This document shows positions 28,668 to 37,269 of a DNA stretch of 64,000 bases, one piece after another. The stretch's first letter is position 1. Each line of letters starts with the position of its first letter. The stretch is from Lachnospiraceae bacterium (GTDB lineage: Bacteria > Bacillota > Clostridia > Lachnospirales > Lachnospiraceae). A model generated the notes under the pieces. It saw only the letters and a list, made by a program, of their open reading frames with translations. It ran no database searches and had not been told where the DNA came from. The position numbers were made by a program, and so were the translations under genes. The DNA lies in contig JAFUVF010000039.1 of assembly GCA_017483735.1 (NCBI GenBank), positions 1 to 64,000 on the forward strand, read 5' to 3'.

Positions 28668-29849
28668 ATGCATTACAAGGTTTTTCTTATAAAATACGCA
28701 GAAATCGGAATAAAGGGAAAGAACAGATACCTCTTTGAGGATATGCTTTTGCATCAGATTAAGAATATTTTGAAGGATGTGGAGGGCGAATTTGCTGTAT
28801 ACAAAACGCAGGGAAGAGTTTTTGTAGAGGCAAAAAGCGATTATGATTACGATGAGCTTATGGATGCCCTATCAAGAGTTTTCGGAATTACACAGATTGC
28901 TCCCGTGCTTGTAAGCGAGGAAAAGGATTTTGAGAAGCTTGCAGAGCTTTCGGAGGAATATTTAAGATACGAATATCCCGGAGATAAGCATACCTTCAAG
29001 GTAAACTGCCGAAGGGCGGACAAGGGCTTTCCCATGAATTCTCAGGAGGTCAATGCGGCGCTGGGAGAGAAGCTTCTTGAACGCTTTCCGGAATATACCG
29101 TTGACGTGCATAATCCTGAGATAATGCTTTCCGTGGAAATAAGGGAGCGCATATTTATCTATGCAAAAACCTATAAAGGACCCGGCGGAATGCCCGTAGG
29201 CACCGGAGGGAAGGCGATGCTTCTTTTGTCCGGAGGTATAGATTCACCCGTTGCAGGCTATATGATTGCAAAGAGGGGTGTGAAGATTGATGCGGTATAC
29301 TTCCATGCGCCTCCGTACACAAGCGAAAGAGCAAAGCAGAAGGTAATAGACCTTGCAAAAATAGTTTCCCGCTACACGGGTCCGATTTATCTTCATATTA
29401 TCAACTTTACGGACATACAGCTGTATATATATGAAAAATGTCCACATGACGAGCTTACCATAATAATGCGCAGATATATGATGCGTATTGCGGAAAAGCT
29501 TGCAAAGGACAATGATTGTCTGGGGCTTATTACCGGCGAGAGCATAGGTCAGGTTGCGTCACAGACCATGAATTCCCTTGCCGCTACAAATGAAGTATGT
29601 GAGCTTCCGGTTTATCGTCCCCTTATAGCCTTTGATAAGCAGGAGATAATCGAGATATCTAACCGCATCGGAACCTTTGAGACATCCATACTGCCATATG
29701 AGGATTGCTGTACGATATTTGTGGCAAAGCATCCTGTGACAAAGCCCAATATAGGTGTCATCAGAAAGCATGAACACAATCTGGATGAAAGAATAGAGGA
29801 GCTTGTAAAAACGGCGCTTGATACGGATGAGGTTATTGTTGTCAGATAG
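28668..29849 (+). CDS. thiI: tRNA 4-thiouridine synthase ThiI
   Basis: 393 residues, the short form without the C-terminal rhodanese domain. The N-terminal ferredoxin-like part begins KVFLIKYAEIGIKGKNRYLF, followed by the THUMP domain (VDVHNPEIMLSVEIRE). The PP-loop is MLLLSGGIDSPVAGYM, and ITGESIGQVASQTMNSL is conserved in the ATPase. It makes s4U8 in tRNA with sulfur from the adjacent desulfurase. The start ATG at 28668 gives the conserved N terminus. A membrane-protein gene overlaps its end. Confidence 0.95.
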   Translation: MHYKVFLIKYAEIGIKGKNRYLFEDMLLHQIKNILKDVEGEFAVYKTQGRVFVEAKSDYDYDELMDALSRVFGITQIAPVLVSEEKDFEKLAELSEEYLRYEYPGDKHTFKVNCRRADKGFPMNSQEVNAALGEKLLERFPEYTVDVHNPEIMLSVEIRERIFIYAKTYKGPGGMPVGTGGKAMLLLSGGIDSPVAGYMIAKRGVKIDAVYFHAPPYTSERAKQKVIDLAKIVSRYTGPIYLHIINFTDIQLYIYEKCPHDELTIIMRRYMMRIAEKLAKDNDCLGLITGESIGQVASQTMNSLAATNEVCELPVYRPLIAFDKQEIIEISNRIGTFETSILPYEDCCTIFVAKHPVTKPNIGVIRKHEHNLDERIEELVKTALDTDEVIVVR

Positions 29850-31434
29850 ATTTCATATAAAAGAGAGACATATCCTTGCAGTTATAATATTTGTTGCGGA
29901 ATTTGTGCGGTTTTTTATGCTGGGAAGGCTTCCGGGCGGCATAGCGCAGGATGAGGCGTACGCGGCATACAATGCATACGGGATCATGACTGAGGGTATG
30001 GACAGCTTCGGTTATCGTTTCCCGGTGTATTTTATGGCATGGGGAGACGGAATGAATGTGCTTTATTCATATCTTGTCGTACCGTTTTTTTCTCTGTTTG
30101 GAATTTCAATGACAGTATACCGGCTACCAATGGCGATAATGGGAGTCGTGACGGTATTTTTTTCCTACCTTGTAGGCAGGGAATTATCCGGCGAAAAATT
30201 TGGCGTTTTTTTTGCATTCATTATGGCAATTAATCCATGGAATATCGTAAATTCCAGATGGGGACTTGAATCAAACCTTGCGCCGGCGCTCTTTCTGATA
30301 ACAGTCTTTTTTCTGCTCAAAGCTATAAACAAGGATATTAAATATCTGATACCCGCCGGTATTTTTGCGGGACTTTCCCTCTACGCCTATGCAGTGGTCT
30401 GGCTTGTACTCCCACTGTTTCTTGTGTGTGCGGCAATAGTATTTAGGAAAAAATTATTCCCAAAGGGGATTGGGAGATATCACATAATTGCCGGGCTTTT
30501 GCTTTTTGCTTTGGCGCTTCCGCTGCTTCTGTTTGTGGCGGTCAATATGGGGATAATACCGGAGATAAGGACGGATATAATCTCAATTCCGAGATTGATA
30601 TTGTTCAGGTCAAATGAGTTGGATTTTAGGAACATAATTGACAATCTGCGCCCGGCATTTGAAATTTTAGTGTTTCAGAGGGATAGCGCATATCCGCAGC
30701 TTACAAATAATTCGGTGGGCTCTTATTACAGCTTTACGACGGTTTTTTCGATATTCGGGATTGCCTGTATGCTGTATGAGCTTATCAAAGGCAGAAGAGA
30801 AGAACCAAAGCACGAATACATTATGCTTATATGGCTTGCAGCTGCATTTATCGTATGTATAATAAAGAGCGAGCCCACCGTTACACATTTTAATCTGCTG
30901 CATATTCCGATGATTTTTTTTGGAGCGTATGGGATATGGAGCGTGGGAGAGCTTGTGAAGATGAAGGCATATTTGCCGATTGTAACGGTATTTTTTTCCG
31001 TATCCTTTATATTTTTCGTGCTGGATTATTTTGTGAGCGCAGCATATACAAGCTATAATTTTGTGGAATACGAGATAGAGGATGTGCTTGATTATTCGAA
31101 AGAAAAGCTGGGAGAGGAAGGGCATATAAATATAATAGGATATGACACCTTAAACTATGGAATATTATTATACGAGGAGCTGCCAAAGCCGGAAGATTTC
31201 ATTCAAAATGCAGATATCGGGTTTATGGAAAATGTAACCTACAGATTTGCATTGCACGGATACGGAAAATACAGGTATCTCGACTTAAGCTCTCCGGAGG
31301 AGATATCTTCCGAAGATATTGTAAAGGGAGATGTGTATATGTTCAGGGGCAATAGCAACGGAACTTTTGAGGATGATGCCTTATATGAAGTCAGACATTT
31401 TTCCGAGGCATTTTCGGTCGCATATATGAAATGA
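29827..31434 (+). CDS. GT-C (family 39-like) membrane glycosyltransferase
   Basis: About 535 residues with around eleven helices. LPGGIAQDEAYAAYNAYGIM after the first helix carries the acidic DE pair, and GMDSFGYRFPVYFMAWGDG, SRWGLESNLAPALF and GLSLYAYAVVW match its paralogue at 13086 nearly stepwise. The start is uncertain: ATG at 29827 or an upstream TTG at 29818, both inside the end of thiI. It likely transfers sugars from a lipid carrier outside the membrane. The last 44 bases overlap the 3' end of the reverse-strand gene that follows. Confidence 0.72.
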   Translation: MRLLLSDRFHIKERHILAVIIFVAEFVRFFMLGRLPGGIAQDEAYAAYNAYGIMTEGMDSFGYRFPVYFMAWGDGMNVLYSYLVVPFFSLFGISMTVYRLPMAIMGVVTVFFSYLVGRELSGEKFGVFFAFIMAINPWNIVNSRWGLESNLAPALFLITVFFLLKAINKDIKYLIPAGIFAGLSLYAYAVVWLVLPLFLVCAAIVFRKKLFPKGIGRYHIIAGLLLFALALPLLLFVAVNMGIIPEIRTDIISIPRLILFRSNELDFRNIIDNLRPAFEILVFQRDSAYPQLTNNSVGSYYSFTTVFSIFGIACMLYELIKGRREEPKHEYIMLIWLAAAFIVCIIKSEPTVTHFNLLHIPMIFFGAYGIWSVGELVKMKAYLPIVTVFFSVSFIFFVLDYFVSAAYTSYNFVEYEIEDVLDYSKEKLGEEGHINIIGYDTLNYGILLYEELPKPEDFIQNADIGFMENVTYRFALHGYGKYRYLDLSSPEEISSEDIVKGDVYMFRGNSNGTFEDDALYEVRHFSEAFSVAYMK

Positions 31435-32023
31435 TCGCATCTGCCTTTATGAAAAGTATTACCGCAAAAAGTATTATCACAAAAAGGGAAGCCAGAGTGC
31501 GATAGGTTTCATAGCCGGCGATATATGTGACACGATAGAAATAATTGCCCTCGTCATCTGTAAGCAGCGTAAATGGAATGGAGGTATCCTTGGAGGCGGT
31601 GGCGTTTGTCAGACGTACCATAACCGAAGCGTCAGAGTGGAATGGAATATACTTTCCTACATACAACGGAAAAAATGTCTCTGATGGTATGGCGTACAAA
31701 AGAAGCTCCTGCTCAGACAGGTTCTTTGCATTAAGGGTGTCCTCAATGTATATATCAACACTGGTATCCCTTGCCCTTTTGTCCTCGGTGTCAAAATTGA
31801 TGGCGAGCTCAACGGCTTCTATATAGCCGTAACATGGCTTGAAGGTAAAATAAACGCTGTCGCCGGCATACACAGGAGCGGACTCGGCGGGGATTAATGA
31901 ATCAAAGGTATCCGTCCTGTATATAGGTGTAAATGTGAGGCGGATTGCCATTACACATAAAACGACGGACAGAATGATAAGGATTATTCTAAAGAAAAAA
32001 ATTTTGCGTAAATTACTGTTCAT
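31391..32023 (-). CDS. membrane protein of unknown function with two helices and an outer strand-rich domain
   Basis: 210 residues: an N-terminal helix (RIILIILSVVLCVMAIRL), about 140 residues rich in beta strands (VYAGDSVYFTFKPCYGYIEA, TTASKDTS-type loops), and a second helix (TLASLFVIILFAVILFI). This places the central domain outside the cell. I do not recognise the family; the strand domain may be jelly-roll-like. It converges on and overlaps the GT-C gene by 44 bases. It may be linked to the GT-C enzymes, but only position supports that. Confidence 0.6.
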   Translation of the reverse strand: MNSNLRKIFFFRIILIILSVVLCVMAIRLTFTPIYRTDTFDSLIPAESAPVYAGDSVYFTFKPCYGYIEAVELAINFDTEDKRARDTSVDIYIEDTLNAKNLSEQELLLYAIPSETFFPLYVGKYIPFHSDASVMVRLTNATASKDTSIPFTLLTDDEGNYFYRVTYIAGYETYRTLASLFVIILFAVILFIKADAIISYMRPKMPRKNV

Positions 32024-32065
32024 GATTTAATGCGGGATATATGTATGTTACAATTATATACAGAA

Positions 32066-32088
32066 ACTCCCGGGGATGTCCCGGGAGT
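32066..32088 (-). terminator. hairpin after the HPr-like gene
   Basis: ACTCCCGGG (32066-32074) pairs perfectly with CCCGGGAGT (32080-32088), with a five-base loop. Only three T's follow on the reverse strand, so it may be a weak terminator or an RNA-stabilising stem. Confidence 0.6.
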
Positions 32089-32109
32089 CTGCAATCGGTA
32101 AAGTTATTA

Positions 32110-32340
32110 TTAAACAATATAGGGCTTTAAGGTGTTAAGAACCTCATCAACACCGCCCTCGGCATGGATATTTAAGTCAATGGGCTTTGAAAGATCAAGT
32201 GAAAAGATACCCATTATGGACTTTGCATCGATTACGTATCTTCCGGATACCAGATCGAAATCATAATCAAACTTTGTAATCTCGTTTACAAATGACTTTA
32301 CCTTGTCGATGGAATTTAATGAAATCTTTACGGTTTTCAT
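32110..32340 (-). CDS. HPr-like protein without the phosphorylation histidine
   Basis: 76 residues. AKSIMGIFSLDLSKPIDLNI matches the second half of HPr, including the Ser46 region (AKSIMG). The first half, where HPr has the GxHARPA motif with the active histidine, reads LNSIDKVKSFVNEI instead, with no histidine. It therefore cannot carry phosphate from enzyme I but might still be a target or ligand of HPr kinase through the serine. The start at 32340 follows AAGGAGG at the right distance. It has its own promoter and hairpin. Confidence 0.78.
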   Translation of the reverse strand: MKTVKISLNSIDKVKSFVNEITKFDYDFDLVSGRYVIDAKSIMGIFSLDLSKPIDLNIHAEGGVDEVLNTLKPYIV

Positions 32341-32381
32341 TTTAATTACCTCCTTTTTCCGTTTCATACCTTCCAAAACTC

Positions 32382-32410
32382 ATAATAAAGGTATTGAAGG
32401 GAAAAGTCAA
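32382..32410 (-). promoter_or_regulatory. sigma-A promoter of the HPr-like gene
   Basis: On the reverse strand TTGACT (32410-32405), 17 bases, TATTAT (32387-32382), followed about 40 bases later by the gene. Confidence 0.75.
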
Positions 32411-32445
32411 GGTTAAAAGACCTACAAAAATTTGAGGAAAAATAT

Positions 32446-33795
32446 ATGAAAAATGTAGCACTGCACAACCTCGGTTGTAAGGTAAATTCATATGAGCTTG
32501 ACGTTATGCAACAAAGTCTGTCAAAAAACGGCTACAAAATTGTGCCATTTGACCAAGCGGCAGATATTTATATAGTAAATACCTGTACCGTGACTAACAT
32601 TGCGGACAGAAAAAGCCGTCAGATGCTGCATAGGGCGAAGGAATTGAATCCGGAGGCTCTGGTTGTGGCTGTGGGCTGCTATGTGGAAACTGGAAAAGAG
32701 GCTCTTTTGAGGGATGCGGCAGTTGATCTGTGCATAGGCAATAAGGATAAAGCCAGGATTTCTGAGATTTTGCGGCAACATGAGAAGAACCCGGCAGTAA
32801 AGGGAAAGGAGCCGCAGATAACATCAAATTTTTCAAATCAGGTAAAATTAAGAGAATTGTCGGAAATTCTTGAAAAAACCGGAGAGCATACAAGAGCCTA
32901 TGTAAAGATTGAGGATGGCTGCAACCAGTTTTGTTCATACTGCCTGATACCATATGCCAGAGGAAGGGTAAAGAGCAGAAGAAGGGAGGAGATTCTTTCG
33001 GAGATAGGGGGACTTATCGCAAACGGCTATAAGGAAATTGTTCTTACAGGAATACATATCAGCTCATACGGCTTGGATATTTATGGGGATAATAAGGCAT
33101 ATCAGGGAGAGAGCTACCTGATAGATTTGATAGAAGATATAGGAAGGCTTCCAGAGCTTATGAGACTTCGTATAGGCTCATTAGAGCCCCGCATCATAAC
33201 CGGGGATACGGCAAAACGCCTGTCAATGGTAAAATGCTTATGTCCGCATTTTCATCTGTCGCTCCAAAGCGGATGTAACGACACTTTGAAGCGCATGAAC
33301 AGGCATTACACAGCGGAGGAATATGCGAAGAGTGTTGAAACATTAAGAAGATATTTCGAGCATCCCGCAATAACCACGGATGTCATAGTGGGCTTTCCGG
33401 GCGAAACGGACAGGGAATTTTCAGAGAGCAGGGCTTTTGTGGATGCAATGGATTTCTATGAAACCCATATATTCAAGTATTCCAAAAGAGCCGGAACCGC
33501 AGCGGAGAGGCTTCCGGTACAGGTACCATCTCCGATCAAGGAGTCAAGAAGCCGGGAGCTTATCGGATTATCGGAAGCAAAGGCGCAGGCTTTCAGGGAA
33601 TATTATATCGGCAGGACTGCGGAGGTGCTTTTTGAAGAAAAGAAGCTGATAGACGGAAAGGAATATTTTGTGGGACATACGCCGGAGTATGTGATGTGCG
33701 GAGTGTCCGAAGTAGGCATATTGGAAAATGAGATTAGAAGTGTAGAAATAGAACGTATTCTCTCAAGAGATACGCTTCTTGCAAAATTGCGGTAA
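32446..33795 (+). CDS. mtaB: tRNA-t6A37 methylthiotransferase MtaB
   Basis: 449 residues. The N-terminal UPF0004 domain has VALHNLGCKVNSYELDVM, VNTCTVTNIADRKSRQ and AVGCYVETGKE with three cluster-binding cysteines. The radical-SAM motif is DGCNQFCSYCLIPYARGR (CxxxCxxC). A TRAM domain ends the protein. It turns t6A at position 37 of ANN-reading tRNAs into ms2t6A. The GCKVN signature separates it from MiaB and RimO. It is divergent from the HPr-like gene. Confidence 0.94.
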   Translation: MKNVALHNLGCKVNSYELDVMQQSLSKNGYKIVPFDQAADIYIVNTCTVTNIADRKSRQMLHRAKELNPEALVVAVGCYVETGKEALLRDAAVDLCIGNKDKARISEILRQHEKNPAVKGKEPQITSNFSNQVKLRELSEILEKTGEHTRAYVKIEDGCNQFCSYCLIPYARGRVKSRRREEILSEIGGLIANGYKEIVLTGIHISSYGLDIYGDNKAYQGESYLIDLIEDIGRLPELMRLRIGSLEPRIITGDTAKRLSMVKCLCPHFHLSLQSGCNDTLKRMNRHYTAEEYAKSVETLRRYFEHPAITTDVIVGFPGETDREFSESRAFVDAMDFYETHIFKYSKRAGTAAERLPVQVPSPIKESRSRELIGLSEAKAQAFREYYIGRTAEVLFEEKKLIDGKEYFVGHTPEYVMCGVSEVGILENEIRSVEIERILSRDTLLAKLR

Positions 33796-33807
33796 TTGCG
33801 TTAAAAT
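33779..33807 (+). promoter_or_regulatory. probable sigma-A promoter of the ireB operon
   Basis: TTGCAA (33779-33784), 17 bases, TAAAAT (33802-33807), overlapping the end of mtaB and 36 bases before the ireB start. Confidence 0.55.
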
Positions 33808-33842
33808 AAATTATCTATATGCATTTTGCGAAAGGAGAGTAA

Positions 33843-34103
33843 ATGCAGGATTTAGGCAACACACAATATTTCAGGGTAGAGACGGAGCCTGAAACCGGAG
33901 CGAAGGTTATACTTTCGACGGTTTATGAGGCGCTTACGGAAAAGGGCTACAATCCCGTAAACCAGATTGTGGGATATATAATGAGTGGAGATCCCACCTA
34001 CATTACCAGCCATAAAAACGCCAGAAGCCTGATAATGAAGGTGGAGCGGGATGAACTGGTGGAGGAGCTCTTAAACGACTATATCAAGAATAAGAATTGG
34101 TGA
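33843..34103 (+). CDS. ireB: IreB family regulatory phosphoprotein (UPF0297)
   Basis: 86 residues. The conserved core is [36 protein letters not shown] and [13 protein letters not shown]. In Enterococcus IreB is phosphorylated by the Ser/Thr kinase IreK and affects cephalosporin resistance; the family is conserved across Firmicutes next to ruvX, as here. AAAGGAG lies six bases before the ATG. Confidence 0.93.
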   Translation: MQDLGNTQYFRVETEPETGAKVILSTVYEALTEKGYNPVNQIVGYIMSGDPTYITSHKNARSLIMKVERDELVEELLNDYIKNKNW

Positions 34104-34107
34104 TTCT

Positions 34108-34527
34108 ATGCGCTTGATGGGGCTTGATTTGGGGTCAAAGACCTGCGGAGTTGCGCTTTCAGACACCACAGGCAGTCTGGCGACGGGACTTGAGATAATA
34201 CGGAGAGAAAAAGAGAATCATTTGCGGAAGACCCTTGCACGTATTGAAGAAATAATAGTGGAATACGGGGTTAAGCATATCGTTCTGGGACTTCCCTTGA
34301 ATATGGATGGTACCGAGGGAGAGAGAGCGAAGCTTTCAAGGGATTTTAAGGACAAGCTCGAAAGACGCACCGGTCTGCCCGTAACGCTTATGGACGAAAG
34401 GCTTACTACCGTCGAGGCGGATGAGATAATGGCGGACAACGGTATAAAGGGTAAGGATAAGAAAAAGTATGTGGATATGATTGCAGCATCGGTTATTCTG
34501 CAGGATTATCTGGATAACAGAGGATAA
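34108..34527 (+). CDS. ruvX: Holliday junction resolvase-like protein RuvX (YqgF)
   Basis: 139 residues of the RNase H fold: MGLDLGSKTCGVALSDTTGS with the first catalytic aspartate, HIVLGLPLNMDGTEGERA, LMDERLTTVEADEIM with the DER motif, and the final aspartate in KKYVDMIAASVILQDYL. Known for 16S rRNA 5'-end maturation in other bacteria. Second gene of the ireB operon. Confidence 0.93.
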   Translation: MRLMGLDLGSKTCGVALSDTTGSLATGLEIIRREKENHLRKTLARIEEIIVEYGVKHIVLGLPLNMDGTEGERAKLSRDFKDKLERRTGLPVTLMDERLTTVEADEIMADNGIKGKDKKKYVDMIAASVILQDYLDNRG

Positions 34528-34531
34528 AGAT

Positions 34532-34813
34532 ATGTCTAAGCTTGAAAAGATTACCTTCAATCCAAACGGCGAGGAGCCTGTGGATTTTTATGTGATCGAA
34601 CAGACCCGGATAGGGGGCTTTAATTATATTCTTGTTACTGATTTTGAGGAGGGCGACGGCGAGGCGCTTATTCTCAAGGACATGTCCAAGGATGGGGACG
34701 AGGAAAGCCTGTATTCCATCGTGTCTGATGATAAGGAGTTAAATGCTGTGGCTGAGGTCTTCGAGAAGATGCTTGATGACGTCGTGCTGCAGCGGGACAA
34801 GGAAGAAAGTTAG
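34532..34813 (+). CDS. DUF1292 protein
   Basis: 93 residues, acidic. EKITFNPNGEEPVDFYVIEQ and FNYILVTD then EALILKDMSKDGDEESLYS fit DUF1292 (YrzB-like), which follows ireB and ruvX throughout Firmicutes. No biochemical role is known. The ATG at 34532 lies four bases after the ruvX stop with AGAGGA as ribosome site; the frame is open further upstream but inside ruvX. Confidence 0.88.
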   Translation: MSKLEKITFNPNGEEPVDFYVIEQTRIGGFNYILVTDFEEGDGEALILKDMSKDGDEESLYSIVSDDKELNAVAEVFEKMLDDVVLQRDKEES

Positions 34814-34822
34814 GAGGATATT

Positions 34823-36499
34823 TTGAAGAAAAAAGTGAATAAGGGTGGATCTGCCCTAAAGATCATCCCTCTGGGTGGCTTGGAGCAGATTGGCATGAAT
34901 ATTACTGCCTTTGAGTACGAGGACAGTATTATCGTGGTAGATTGTGGCCTGTCATTCCCCGCAGACGATATGCTTGGGATCGATCTGGTCATACCGGATG
35001 TGAGTTATCTTAAGGACAATATTGACAGAGTGAAGGGCTTTGTGATAACCCACGGCCACGAGGATCATATAGGTGCCATTCCCTATGTGTTTAAGGAGGT
35101 AAATGTACCGCTCTATGCAACGAGACTTACCATGGGTATAATCGAGCATAAGCTTGAAGAGCATGGTATGACGAACCTTGTGAGACGCAAGGTAATCAAA
35201 TTCGGACAGTCTATAAATTTGGGACAGTTCAGAATTGAATTCATAAAGACGAATCACAGCATAGTGGATGCGGCGGCACTTGCCATATATTCCCCGGCAG
35301 GGATAGTGGTGCATACCGGAGATTTCAAGGTGGATTACACTCCGGTATATGGCGATGCCATAGATTTGCAGCGCTTTGCCGAGATTGGGAAAAAAGGAGT
35401 TTTGGCGCTTCTTTGCGATTCCACGAATGCGGAGAGACCGGGTTTTACCCCCTCGGAGAGAACTCTGGGCAAGACCTTTGACGCAATGTTTGAGGATCAC
35501 AAGGATACCCGCATATTTGTTGCGACCTTCGCATCAAATGTGGACAGGGTGCAGCAGATCATAAATACTGCGTACAAATTCGGCAGGAAGGTTGCGGTGG
35601 AAGGCCGCAGCATGGTAAATATTATAGAGACTGCAAAAGCATTAGGCTGTATTTCCATCCCGGAAAATACGCTTATTGACCTTGATGAGATGAGAAACCA
35701 TCCCAAGGAAAAGCAGGTAATCATTACCACCGGAAGTCAGGGAGAGAGCATGGCGGCACTGTCCCGTATGGCATCCAATATGCATAGGAAGATAAATATC
35801 GGGGCCGGCGACACGGTCATTTTCTCGTCAAGCCCCATACCGGGTAATGAGAAATCCGTGACCAGGATAATAAATGAGCTCCTGCAGAAGGGGGCGGATG
35901 TCATCTTTCAGGATGCACATGTTTCCGGACATGCCTGTCAGGAGGAGATCAAGCTTATATATACTCTGGTGCAGCCGAAATACTCTATTCCCGTGCACGG
36001 GGAGTACAAGCACCTTATGGCGCAGGCGAAGATTGCGGAGGAGCTTGGGATACCGAAGCAGAATATATTTATCTTAAACAGCGGCGATGTGATTGAATTG
36101 TCAGATGACAAAGCGGCGAAGGTAACGGGAAGGGTAACCACGGGAGCAATCCTTGTGGATGGTCTCGGTGTCGGGGATGTGGGAAATGTAGTCTTAAGAG
36201 ACCGGCAGCATCTGGCTCAGGACGGTATAATAATTGTCGTCATGGGTATCGAAAAGGAGCAGGGAATCCTTGTGTCGGGACCGGAATTAGTCTCCAGAGG
36301 CTTCGTATACGTCAGGGAATCTGATGAGCTTCTGGATGAAGCATACCATGTGGTGGATGATGCCATCCAAAGATGCCTCGACAGAGGGCTTACCGACTGG
36401 AACAAATTAAAGACAACAACGAGGGATGTATTGGGCGATTTTGTCTGGAAAAAGACAAAAAGGCGCCCTATGATACTGCCGATAATAATAGATCTGTAG
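34823..36499 (+). CDS. ribonuclease J
   Basis: 558 residues. A metallo-beta-lactamase fold with FVITHGHEDHIGAIPY (HxHxDH), VHTGDFKVDY and CDSTNAERPG; the beta-CASP domain has FASNVDRVQQII and the closing HVSGHACQEE and PVHGEYKHL. RNase J degrades and matures RNA as a 5' exonuclease and endonuclease. The start is TTG at 34823 with AGGAGG eight bases before it; no ATG fits the conserved N terminus (LKIIPLGGLEQIGMN). It could be J1 or J2. Confidence 0.93.
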   Translation: MKKKVNKGGSALKIIPLGGLEQIGMNITAFEYEDSIIVVDCGLSFPADDMLGIDLVIPDVSYLKDNIDRVKGFVITHGHEDHIGAIPYVFKEVNVPLYATRLTMGIIEHKLEEHGMTNLVRRKVIKFGQSINLGQFRIEFIKTNHSIVDAAALAIYSPAGIVVHTGDFKVDYTPVYGDAIDLQRFAEIGKKGVLALLCDSTNAERPGFTPSERTLGKTFDAMFEDHKDTRIFVATFASNVDRVQQIINTAYKFGRKVAVEGRSMVNIIETAKALGCISIPENTLIDLDEMRNHPKEKQVIITTGSQGESMAALSRMASNMHRKINIGAGDTVIFSSSPIPGNEKSVTRIINELLQKGADVIFQDAHVSGHACQEEIKLIYTLVQPKYSIPVHGEYKHLMAQAKIAEELGIPKQNIFILNSGDVIELSDDKAAKVTGRVTTGAILVDGLGVGDVGNVVLRDRQHLAQDGIIIVVMGIEKEQGILVSGPELVSRGFVYVRESDELLDEAYHVVDDAIQRCLDRGLTDWNKLKTTTRDVLGDFVWKKTKRRPMILPIIIDL

Positions 36500-36511
36500 G
36501 AGGCAAATGCT

Positions 36512-36832
36512 ATGGAGGCCGGAGTAGAGGCGGCATTAAAGCAATTAAATGATGCAATCTTAAATTCCGAGGTATACAAAAGATACTGCGAACAGCAGGC
36601 AAGAGTCAATGAACAGCCGGAGTTAAAGCGCCGCATCAACGAATACAGAAAGAAAAACTTTGAGCTTCAGAATACCAACAGCACTCTGGACAAGATTGAA
36701 GAGTTTGAAAGGGAATTCGAAGGGTTTAGGGATGATGAGCTGGTAAACGATTATCTTGCGGCCGAGCTTGCGTTCTGCCGGATGATGCAGCGTATTGACG
36801 TGCAGCTCATCGCCGGAATAGATTTCGAATAG
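36512..36832 (+). CDS. YlbF family regulator
   Basis: 106 residues, all helical: ALKQLNDAILNSEVYKRYCE, INEYRKKNFELQNTNST and a C-terminal AELAFCRMMQRIDVQLI. In Bacillus subtilis YlbF forms a complex with YmcA and YaaT that works with RNase Y in mRNA processing. Its place after RNase J fits an RNA-turnover operon. GGAGG lies nine bases before the ATG. Confidence 0.85.
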   Translation: MEAGVEAALKQLNDAILNSEVYKRYCEQQARVNEQPELKRRINEYRKKNFELQNTNSTLDKIEEFEREFEGFRDDELVNDYLAAELAFCRMMQRIDVQLIAGIDFE

Positions 36833-36849
36833 GGAGTGAAGGAAAGCTT

Positions 36850-37269
36850 ATGAAACCAGAAAATCTCGTGTTTGCCGTGGTTGGGATAATAGTAAGGGTA
36901 GCGGTTGTGATAGGCGCAGTATATATCATTTATAACGGCGCAGTCAGATTCTATGATTATGGCTATCGAATATTTACGGAGCCTGCTGTATCCGTGGGAG
37001 GAACCGGAAGAGAGATTACACTTACCATCGACAAGGATATGGACTCAAAGGAGCTTGCCGAAATGTTCTACGAGAAGGGACTTACCAGAGATGCAAATCT
37101 TTTTAGGCTTCAGTATCTCTTCTCGGAGCACAGGGAGGATATAAAGAGCGGAACATATACGCTGACCACGGCAATGACGGCAGAGGAGATGTTTGAGACA
37201 ATGACAGGCGGAGAAGAAGATGAAAATGCGCCGTTAAGCACTGCGGGAGCCTCCGATGCAGCTAAATAA
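36850..37269 (+). CDS. short MltG-like (YceG) membrane protein
   Basis: 139 residues: one N-terminal helix (FAVVGIIVRVAVVIGAVYII), then a LysM-like module ITLTIDKDMDSKELAEMFYE, KGLTRDANLFRLQY and IKSGTYTLTTAMTAEEMFE. This is the first domain of MltG; the catalytic transglycosylase part with its glutamate is absent, so it is not a lytic enzyme. Short forms like this, upstream of trmR, recur in Lachnospiraceae. It might cap glycan strands or guide another MltG. It overlaps trmR by 14 bases. Confidence 0.75.
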   Translation: MKPENLVFAVVGIIVRVAVVIGAVYIIYNGAVRFYDYGYRIFTEPAVSVGGTGREITLTIDKDMDSKELAEMFYEKGLTRDANLFRLQYLFSEHREDIKSGTYTLTTAMTAEEMFETMTGGEEDENAPLSTAGASDAAK

